The notes below the pieces were generated by a model that was given only the letters and a program-made list of their open reading frames with translations, did not search any database and was not told where the DNA came from. A DNA stretch of 64,000 nucleotides from Amycolatopsis camponoti (GTDB taxonomy: Bacteria > Actinomycetota > Actinomycetes > Mycobacteriales > Pseudonocardiaceae). The position numbers were made by a program, and so were the translations under genes. The stretch is taken from NCBI RefSeq assembly GCF_902497555.1, contig NZ_CABVGP010000003.1, positions 2,065,841-2,129,840 of the forward strand, in the 5' to 3' direction. Of this stretch, positions 57,812 through 64,000 are shown one piece after another (the stretch's first letter is position 1; each line of letters starts with the position of its first letter).

Positions 57812-59886
57812 ACACCCTGCTGACGCTGGCGGTGCTGCTGACGCTGGCCGCCGCGTGGCACGCGCTGAAGCGCCGCATCAAGGAAGGCCCGAAAGCGCGC
57901 CGCGTCCCGAGCCGCAAGGCGACGATGTTCGCCGTCATGCTGGTGCTCGGCCTGCAGGCCATCGCCACGGCGCCCGCGGCGAGCGCGGCGGCCTGCGGTG
58001 AGGCGCCGAACCCGGAGCGTCCGGGGGCGGGCATGGTTGGCGCGATCGACCCGCCGGAGGGCCACGGCGAACCGAACAGCGCGTACATCGACTACAGCTA
58101 CGCGGGCATGGTCTGGAACACCTTCGAGACCAACTGCTCGGGGCTGAACCTCACCCCGGCGGGATCCACTTTGGACACCTGGGGTGGCAACCAGCTTTTC
58201 AACCTGGGCAAGAACATCGTCGGCGCCACCAACTCGCTGCACTACACGGTGCTCGAAGGCGGCCTGCTGAACCCGATCTACGCCGCGGTCAAGTCGGGCG
58301 CCGAGAAGGTCTACAACAACATCTACGCCCAGCTGTTCGGCCTGGTCGCGCTGATCCTGTCGATCATGATGTTCCGCAACATCTGGCGGGGTGACCTGGC
58401 CGCGGTCAGCAAACGGGCGCTCTACGCACTCGCCGGGATCTGGCTGGCCGCGTCGTCACTGGCGATGCTGCGCTACTTCGACCCGATCGACAAAGCGATC
58501 GTCCAGACCACCACGAACATCCAGGCGGGCTTCGTGGACGAGAGCGGCGACCGGATCGTCCGCGACATCCTGCCCACCCAGCTCCACACGCAGATCGTCT
58601 ACAACAACTGGCTGCGCGGGGAGTTCGGCACCACCAACGCGCCGCAGGCCGAGCAGTTCGGCAAGCCGCTGCTCGACGCCCAGGCGTTCACCCGCAACCA
58701 GCTGGTGAACGGCGACGACGCCAACCAAGGTGTCATCGACGGCAAGAAGAACGCCTACAAGGACATCTCCACCAAGCTCGGCCCCGCCACCGGCTACTTC
58801 ACCGGCGAAGCGGGCGGCCGCACCGGCGCCGGCTTCCTCTCCCTCGGCCAGGCCCTCGTCTACTCGCTCTTCCAGCTGCTCGCGAAGGCGTCCGTACTCC
58901 TGGCCCAGGTCCTGATCCGCCTCTTCGCGCTCACCGCGCCGCTGATCGGGCTCGTCGCCCTGCTGCACCCCGAGATCCTGCGCCGCGTGCTCAAGGTCGC
59001 CGGCGGGGTCGCGTTCAACCTCGTCGTGCTCTCGGTGCTCGCCGGGGTGCACGCGCTGCTGCTGCAGGCCATCTTCGACGCCGGGAACTCGCTGAACATG
59101 CTCACGCAGATGGTCCTCGCCGGGCTCATCACCGTGCTGCTGTTCATGGTCGGGCGGCCCGTCCGGCGCCTGTGGCAGATGGTCGAGATGTCGGTCAGCA
59201 TGGTCGGCGCCGCCGTGCCGTCGCCCGGTGGCGGGATCTTCTCCCGCTTCAAGCGCAACCGCAGCGGCCCGACGCCGCAGGACGAGTTCTGGCAGAACGT
59301 GCGCGAGACCGACGACGTCGTCGACGGCGAGCAGCGCGGTCCGCTCGGCGCCACCGCCGGTGGTGGCCGCTTCCGGCCGGAGGCCACGATCTTCGCCAAC
59401 TCCCAGCGGCTCGACCACACCTCGGGCGCCGGCCGCCCGGCCGCCGCCTGGTCCGGGGCCTGGCCGGGGGCGATCGGCGGGGGTGCGGCGGGCGCGCTGC
59501 CCGCCGGCGGACGCCCCGGCTCCCCGGTCTACGGCCAGTACAACCCGGCCAACGGCGACCCCGGCGACTACGTCGTCGTCGGTGCCGGTGGTCGTCCCAC
59601 GCTCCGCCGGGAGGAAAGCCGGCGCGTCGACACCTCCCCGGTGGCCGACCGCCGCTGGAACGACGAGCCCGAGCCCGTCGTCGTGCCGTCCGACCTGCGC
59701 ACCCCCGAGTCCGGCTTCAGCGACTACACACCGCAGGACGTGCCGCGGACGCCGGGCGTGCGGACCCAGCCCCGCCGCGTCGACCCCGAAGTCGTCGCGG
59801 GCAAGCCGGTCTTCGTGCTGTACCGGCCGTCGCGCGGCATCGAGGTCCGCGAAGAGCGGGACACCGACCAAGCCATGGGGCGGTGA
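57808..59886 (+). CDS. VirB6/TrbL-like polytopic membrane protein
   Basis: 692 residues (GCGGAGGG before the ATG). Two hydrophobic N-terminal segments (1-20 and about 40-62, the latter signal-like, ending APAASAAAC) precede an extracytoplasmic domain. A central group of about six TM helices follows (LFGLVALILSIMMF, FALTAPLIGLVALLHP, AFNLVVLSVLAGVHALLL, AGLITVLLFMVG). The C-terminal 220 residues are soluble, Gly/Pro/Arg-rich and cytoplasmic. Size and topology match VirB6-like channel components of actinobacterial conjugation-type systems. The next gene follows after 3 nt. Confidence 0.75.
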   Translation: MNTLLTLAVLLTLAAAWHALKRRIKEGPKARRVPSRKATMFAVMLVLGLQAIATAPAASAAACGEAPNPERPGAGMVGAIDPPEGHGEPNSAYIDYSYAGMVWNTFETNCSGLNLTPAGSTLDTWGGNQLFNLGKNIVGATNSLHYTVLEGGLLNPIYAAVKSGAEKVYNNIYAQLFGLVALILSIMMFRNIWRGDLAAVSKRALYALAGIWLAASSLAMLRYFDPIDKAIVQTTTNIQAGFVDESGDRIVRDILPTQLHTQIVYNNWLRGEFGTTNAPQAEQFGKPLLDAQAFTRNQLVNGDDANQGVIDGKKNAYKDISTKLGPATGYFTGEAGGRTGAGFLSLGQALVYSLFQLLAKASVLLAQVLIRLFALTAPLIGLVALLHPEILRRVLKVAGGVAFNLVVLSVLAGVHALLLQAIFDAGNSLNMLTQMVLAGLITVLLFMVGRPVRRLWQMVEMSVSMVGAAVPSPGGGIFSRFKRNRSGPTPQDEFWQNVRETDDVVDGEQRGPLGATAGGGRFRPEATIFANSQRLDHTSGAGRPAAAWSGAWPGAIGGGAAGALPAGGRPGSPVYGQYNPANGDPGDYVVVGAGGRPTLRREESRRVDTSPVADRRWNDEPEPVVVPSDLRTPESGFSDYTPQDVPRTPGVRTQPRRVDPEVVAGKPVFVLYRPSRGIEVREERDTDQAMGR

Positions 59887-59889
59887 CCG

Positions 59890-60492
59890 ATGCCGATCCG
59901 CACCAACCGCGGCCGCGCCGCTGTCTACCGCCGCCTGTGGGGCTGGCCGCTGCGCTCGCCCCGCCACCTGATGGGGACGCTGGTCTTCCTGGCCATCCTG
60001 GTCACCGCGCTCGGCATCGTGCTGCCGAAGGTGGTCGGCAAGCCGCAGGCCAAGGCCTCGCCCACCACCGGCACCACGACGTCGGTGACGGCGACCCCGC
60101 CGCCCGGGGTCGCGGCGCCGGTGCCGACGTCGAACCTGCCGACGCGGCTGTCCGCGCCGCTGGCCACCCCGACCACGGCGGCGCCGAACGGGGACGCCGT
60201 CCGCGTCGCCAAGGAGTGGGCCGCGGCCTGGGTCGACCACCCGGCCGGGATCACCTCGGACCAGTGGCTCGCCAAGCTGAAACCCTTCACCACCGAGGAG
60301 TACCTGCCGGTGATGTCGTCGGTCGACCCGGCGAACATCCCGGCGACGAAGGTCACCGGTGAGCCGGTCGTCGGGACGTCCTACACCAGCTCGGTGCAGC
60401 TGACGATCCCGACCGACGGGCCCAAGCTCGCCATCACGGTCGTCAACACCAACGCGGGCTGGCGCGTCGCCGACTACGACCAGGCGAGCTGA
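59890..60492 (+). CDS. VirB8/TcpC-like single-TM protein
   Basis: 200 residues. A basic cytoplasmic N-terminus precedes one TM helix (about 29-46, GTLVFLAILVTALGIVLP), a Thr/Pro-rich linker and an NTF2-like extracytoplasmic domain of about 100 residues (AVRVAKEWAAAWVDHPAGI, then VQLTIPTDGPKLAITVVNTN and GWRVADYD at the end). VirB8- and TcpC-type proteins have this layout and bridge inner-membrane and outer parts of the secretion machine. Positional support comes from VirB4- and VirB6-like neighbours. Confidence 0.7.
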   Translation: MPIRTNRGRAAVYRRLWGWPLRSPRHLMGTLVFLAILVTALGIVLPKVVGKPQAKASPTTGTTTSVTATPPPGVAAPVPTSNLPTRLSAPLATPTTAAPNGDAVRVAKEWAAAWVDHPAGITSDQWLAKLKPFTTEEYLPVMSSVDPANIPATKVTGEPVVGTSYTSSVQLTIPTDGPKLAITVVNTNAGWRVADYDQAS

Positions 60493-60494
60493 GC

Positions 60495-61496
60495 GTGCGG
60501 CGGCTGGGGTTGTGGCTGGGGCTGATCGTGTTCGTCGCGATCGGTGCCCTGATCGTCACCGCCGTCGCCGCCAAGGTCGTCGTCGACAACCAGCAGGCGC
60601 AGGCCCGGGGCGTGTCGCTGATGAGCTGCGACGCCTCGGTCGGGCCGACCCAGCCCGGCGAGGGCGAGCGCGGCACGGTCGACGCGTCCAAGCTCGACGA
60701 CGAGCAGAAGGGCATCGTCGCGCTGATCATCACGATCGGCAAGCAGCGGTCCCTGGCGCCGCGCGGGTGGCAGGTCGCGATCCAGGCCGGGATGACCGAG
60801 TCCGGGCTGCACAACCTCACCTACGGTGACCGCGACTCCCAGGGCATCTTCCAGATGCGCCCGTCGATGGGCTGGGGCTCGGTCGCCGAGGTCACCAACC
60901 CGACCTACGCGGTCAACAAGTTCTACGACGTGCTGCTCGCGGTCCCGGACTGGGAGAACATGCGCCCGGGCGACGCGGCGCAGAAGGTCGAGCGCTCGGG
61001 GTTCCCGGACCGCTACCACAAGTGGGAGCCGATGGCGGCGACGCTGGTGGAGAACGTCGGCCAGGTCGTCGACGTCGTCGCCTGCGGCACCGGGCTGGGT
61101 CAGCTGCTGCCGCCGAGCGAGGCCGCCGGGAAGGCGATCAGTTTCGCTCTCGGCGAGCAGGGTAAGCCGTATGTGTGGGGCGCCACGGGCCCGAACTCGT
61201 ACGACTGTTCGGGCTTGATGCTGCGCGCGTACGAGTCGGCCGGGATCATCCTGCCGCGGGTTTCGCGCGACCAGTACCACGCGGGCGCGCTGCTGCCGGT
61301 GCGCGAGGCGCAGCCCGGTGACCTGCTGTTCCTCGCCACGGATCCCTCGAACCCGGACACGATCCACCACGTGATGATGTACCTGGGCGACGGCAAGGTC
61401 GTCGAGGCGCAGCAGACCGGCGTCCCGGTGCACACGAGGCCGTTCTCGTTCGACGAGGCCGAAGTGGTGCCGCAGGCCGTCCGCCCCGGCGTTTAG
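60495..61496 (+). CDS. Membrane-anchored transglycosylase and NlpC/P60 hydrolase (VirB1-like)
   Basis: 333 residues from the GTG at 60495, two bases after the previous stop. An N-terminal TM anchor (about 5-27) precedes a lysozyme-like domain with catalytic Glu102 in AGMTESGLHN and the following YGDRDSQGIFQMRPSMGWGS. The C-terminal NlpC/P60 domain has nucleophile Cys238 (YDCSGLMLRAY) and His in TIHHVMMYLGDG. Such two-headed wall hydrolases open peptidoglycan for type IV machines in Gram-positive bacteria (TcpG/VirB1-like). Domain identity is firm. Confidence 0.9.
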   Translation: MRRLGLWLGLIVFVAIGALIVTAVAAKVVVDNQQAQARGVSLMSCDASVGPTQPGEGERGTVDASKLDDEQKGIVALIITIGKQRSLAPRGWQVAIQAGMTESGLHNLTYGDRDSQGIFQMRPSMGWGSVAEVTNPTYAVNKFYDVLLAVPDWENMRPGDAAQKVERSGFPDRYHKWEPMAATLVENVGQVVDVVACGTGLGQLLPPSEAAGKAISFALGEQGKPYVWGATGPNSYDCSGLMLRAYESAGIILPRVSRDQYHAGALLPVREAQPGDLLFLATDPSNPDTIHHVMMYLGDGKVVEAQQTGVPVHTRPFSFDEAEVVPQAVRPGV

Positions 61497-61592
61497 CATG
61501 GGTCTCGAGGGCCTTGACACGAATCGGCCGATTCACCCGACGTCGCGGCGCTTCCACGAGCAGGTGGCCGCGTACTGGCAGAGGATGAGCAC

Positions 61593-64000
61593 GTGGGACG
61601 CAAGTTCGGCAAGCGAGGCAAAGCCGGGGCCGGCCAGGACCCGGCGGGGCTGTTCGGCGCGCCCCAGCCGCCCCGGCAGTCGGCGCGCCCCGCGTCCAGC
61701 ACGCCCCTGTCCGACCAGCTGAGCCAGGGCTATCCCGGCGTCGACGCGGGGTACGTGGTGCTGCCCAGGTCGCTGGCGGAGGGGATGTCGCTGCCGTGGC
61801 AGCAGCAGATGGCGGCGCTGCTGGCCCAGTTCCACGCCGAGCACGCGTCGCTGGCCTGGCCGATCTACCGCGTGGTGCCCTCGCGCTACGAGAGACTGGC
61901 GGACCTCGACGAGGAGCAGCTCGCGGAGGCGGGCTACCTGGTGGAGATGGACGCCGACGGCGAGATGGTCTACCGCGAGCGCAGCGGCCGGAAGGTCGAG
62001 GACCCGGAGAACACGTCGGTCTTGGTGTCGTCGCTGGACCCGATCCCGCGGCCGGCGGCCCGTCCGACGCCCCCGCCCCCGGGAGCGCGCCCGGACCAGG
62101 CGCCGGCACCGATGAACATCGGGCCGGCCCCGGTGTGGCGGACGGTGCAGCAGCCGGCTCAGCCTCCCGGGTGGGGGCAGTCGGCATCGGGGGTGGGTTG
62201 GAGCCAGGAGCCCGGTGCGCCGGACCGGGGGCGTCGGCCGGCGGAGGAGCGAGCGCCCCGCCATGCGGCTCCGGAGGCCGGCGTTGAGCGTGCTGTTCCC
62301 GCGCCTCCTGTCGAGGAGACGCTTGCGCCGGGGGAGCCGTCGATCGACGTCGGTCAGCCGGTGGAGACCGGCTGGCAGCCGGCCGAGCCGGAAGTGACGC
62401 CGCTGCCGTCGGAGACGGCCGCCGCTGAGGTGTCGCAGGCCGAGTCTGTGTTGCGGGCCGAGGCGTCGGAGCCGGTCGAGTCCGCGCCGGAGCGGGGTGA
62501 GACCACCCAGCCTGAGGCGGCGGTGGAGGTGAGGCCGGGGGAAGCGGCTGAATCCGTGTCTGCAGAACACGAGCGACGGGATGTGGTCCAGCCCGAAGCA
62601 GCTGAGTCTTCATCGGCAGAGCCTGAGCTGCAGGGTGCCGCTGCGCCTGAGCGTCGGGCTGGTGCTGAGCCCGAGCTGCAGGGCAGCGCTGCGAGCGAGC
62701 CGTGGGACGGTGCTGGGCCCGAGCTGCGGGACGGTGCCGGGCTTGAGTCGCGGGTCGGTGCTGAGCCCGAGCTGCGGGAAAGCCTCGAGTCAGGGCCGCA
62801 GGATGGTGCTGTGCCTGAGTCGCGGGAGGCCGTTGGGTCGGGGCTGCAGGACGGCGCTGGGCCTGAGCCGCGGGATGCTGCTGGGCCTGAGCCCCGGGAT
62901 GGCGCGGAGTCCGGGGCTGAGGCAGCGGTCCCAGCCACGCAAGCGCCGGAGCAGCCAGCGGAACCCCCGGCGGAACCGCAGTCGGCTGGTGAGCCGCAGC
63001 TGGGCGCACCGGCTGCATCGGAGATGCACCAGCCGCCTTCAGCGCAAGAGCCGCCTGCTGAGGGGCAGCAGCCGTTCGTTGCGCCCGAGTCGGAATCGGC
63101 GCCGGATCAGCAGGCTGCCGCGCCCGAGTCGCCTGCCGAGGGGCAGCAGCCGTTCGTTGCGCGGGAGTCGGAATCGCCGACCTCGCCGCAGCCCGTTGAC
63201 GGTCCGCAGCCACCGAGCCAGCAGCAACCTGCCGCTCCGTCGCCCGACCAGCAGCAATCGCCCGCGGTAGAACAGCAACCGGCCACAGTGCAGCAGCAGT
63301 CGCCGCAGGCGTCGGCCGTGCAACCGGCTCCAGTGCAGCAGGAGCCGCAGGCGTCGGCCCCGGAGCAGGTGTCTGCTGTGCAGCGACCTGCTGGTTCGCA
63401 AGAATCGAATCAGCAGCAATCGACTGCGGTGCAGCAGCCCGCTCACCAGTCGCCTGTGGCACCGCAGGCGACTCAGCAGCAAGCGTCTGCGGTACAGCAG
63501 TCAGCTCAGCATCCGCCGGCCAAGCAGCCGCGGCCGTCGGTCCAGCAGCCGCCGTCTGCCGCGCCACTTTCAGCACTTCGGCACCAACCGCCCGCAGCCC
63601 GGGAGCCGCAGCAGTCGCCAGTCCGGCAGCAACTGCCGGCTCCGCAGCAGGCAGACCAGGCACCGGTCCAGGAGCAACCACCGACCGCACAGCAACCGTC
63701 GAGCGCGCAACCGGCGGCTGCGCAGCAGTCGTCGGCCCAGCAGCAACCGCCTGCCGCGCAGCAGTCGCCGGTCCCGCAGCAGTCACCGGCCGCGCAGGCA
63801 CCGTCCGTCGCGCAGGCACCGCCCGCCGCGCGGCAGTCGCCGGTCCAGCAGCAACCGCCTGCCGCGCAGCAACCGGCGAGCGCGCAACCGGCGGCTGCGC
63901 AGCAGTCGCCTGCCCAGCAGCAACCGCCCGCCGCGCAGCAGTCACCGCAGGCGCCTACTCAGCACCAACCCGCACCCCAGCCGCACCCCACCAGCTCCCA
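61593..64000 (+). CDS. Gln/Pro-rich protein of the secretion-like locus (3' end outside window)
   Basis: An open frame from the GTG at 61593 (GAGG 8 nt upstream) runs uninterrupted past the right edge: 802 complete codons. The first 150 residues look folded: a basic start (GRKFGKRGKAG), VDAGYVVLPRSLAEGMSLPW, LAWPIYRVVPSRYERLADLD and LVEMDADGEMVYRERSGRKV. After that the sequence is low-complexity, first Pro/Glu/Ala-rich with ELQDGAGPE-like units, then dominated by Gln, Pro, Ala and Ser (QQSPAAQQQPPAAQ type). Codon use in the repeats is less G/C-biased than in neighbours. It could be a coupling or scaffold protein whose functional domain lies beyond the window; function unknown. Confidence 0.75.
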   Translation, partial: MGRKFGKRGKAGAGQDPAGLFGAPQPPRQSARPASSTPLSDQLSQGYPGVDAGYVVLPRSLAEGMSLPWQQQMAALLAQFHAEHASLAWPIYRVVPSRYERLADLDEEQLAEAGYLVEMDADGEMVYRERSGRKVEDPENTSVLVSSLDPIPRPAARPTPPPPGARPDQAPAPMNIGPAPVWRTVQQPAQPPGWGQSASGVGWSQEPGAPDRGRRPAEERAPRHAAPEAGVERAVPAPPVEETLAPGEPSIDVGQPVETGWQPAEPEVTPLPSETAAAEVSQAESVLRAEASEPVESAPERGETTQPEAAVEVRPGEAAESVSAEHERRDVVQPEAAESSSAEPELQGAAAPERRAGAEPELQGSAASEPWDGAGPELRDGAGLESRVGAEPELRESLESGPQDGAVPESREAVGSGLQDGAGPEPRDAAGPEPRDGAESGAEAAVPATQAPEQPAEPPAEPQSAGEPQLGAPAASEMHQPPSAQEPPAEGQQPFVAPESESAPDQQAAAPESPAEGQQPFVARESESPTSPQPVDGPQPPSQQQPAAPSPDQQQSPAVEQQPATVQQQSPQASAVQPAPVQQEPQASAPEQVSAVQRPAGSQESNQQQSTAVQQPAHQSPVAPQATQQQASAVQQSAQHPPAKQPRPSVQQPPSAAPLSALRHQPPAAREPQQSPVRQQLPAPQQADQAPVQEQPPTAQQPSSAQPAAAQQSSAQQQPPAAQQSPVPQQSPAAQAPSVAQAPPAARQSPVQQQPPAAQQPASAQPAAAQQSPAQQQPPAAQQSPQAPTQHQPAPQPHPTSS

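Noticed and set aside
58456..60240. Minus-strand open frame opposite the VirB6-like gene
   Set aside because: No domain, no ribosome site, and full overlap with a membrane protein having good topology.
61246..63945. Long minus-strand open frame (about 900 codons) with Ala/Pro/Thr-rich product
   Set aside because: It mirrors the CAG/CCG-rich repeats of the plus-strand gene and overlaps the NlpC domain gene; the plus-strand frame has a ribosome site and a folded N-terminus.
62900..64000. Repetitive stretch resembling a CRISPR array
   Set aside because: Repeats are short, irregular, in coding frame and lack uniform spacers; they reflect Gln/Pro codon runs, and no cas genes are present.

Overview
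The window is chromosomal DNA of a high-G+C actinomycete (around 70% G+C, with strong G/C bias at third codon positions and many GTG and a few TTG starts). Gene content points to the Pseudonocardiaceae, most likely an Amycolatopsis-like organism. Indicators are blocks recalled from mycobacteria (adnB, K+ channel, nudC; the MoxR/DUF58/SpoIIM/RDD block; cobD-SURF1-ptpA-Nif3-zinc ribbon-RNase H/CobC), an SCO6745-type protein and a class A actinobacterial RNase P RNA. The assignment is inference; no 16S rRNA or tRNA was seen.

Left third (1-23 kb): the 3' part of adnB, a DoxX-like membrane protein, a two-TM K+ channel with RCK domain, and two paralogous neutral zinc metallopeptidases (4680-5756 and 14065-15462). 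The peptidases flank a membrane-maturation block: membrane protein, DUF4129, DUF4350, MoxR ATPase, DUF58, then lectin, SpoIIM-like and RDD proteins. Next come two tandem DUF2207 membrane proteins, an M16 peptidase pair (one catalytic, one degenerate) and NAD diphosphatase NudC.

Middle (23-44 kb): a ROK-regulated ABC sugar operon with a GH4 glycosidase and a BadF-type amino-sugar kinase; an ArsR-SRPBCC pair; a gluconate module (GntP, GntK, divergent GntR with twin operators); and cobD/cbiB. Then come a PaiB-like flavoprotein, SURF1, PtpA, a 20-residue Cys-rich peptide and the Nif3/zinc-ribbon/RNase H-phosphatase operon. A GT-C-type membrane glycosyltransferase and an ArsB/NhaD-type transporter close this part.

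Right third (43.5-64 kb): a minus-strand run of ECF sigma factor, zinc-finger anti-sigma factor, large LuxR-type ATPase regulator and SfnG-type dimethylsulfone monooxygenase. Divergent from it is a small redox operon (DUF4142 protein, ferric-reductase-like membrane domain fused to a 3Fe-4S ferredoxin, ferredoxin reductase). RNase P RNA and an SCO6745-type gene follow. From 53.9 kb to the right edge lies a type IV secretion-like locus: small pilin/VirB3-like proteins, a VirB4-like ATPase, VirB6-like and VirB8-like membrane proteins, a transglycosylase/NlpC hydrolase and an extremely Gln/Pro-rich protein cut by the window edge.

Non-coding signals worth attention: a 21-bp-phased inverted repeat array at 2486-2610; two copies of one long palindrome (11182 and 52533); operator palindromes before the arsR and gntR genes; a CRP-like palindrome at 49077; and a 33-bp tandem repeat inside the anti-sigma factor gene.
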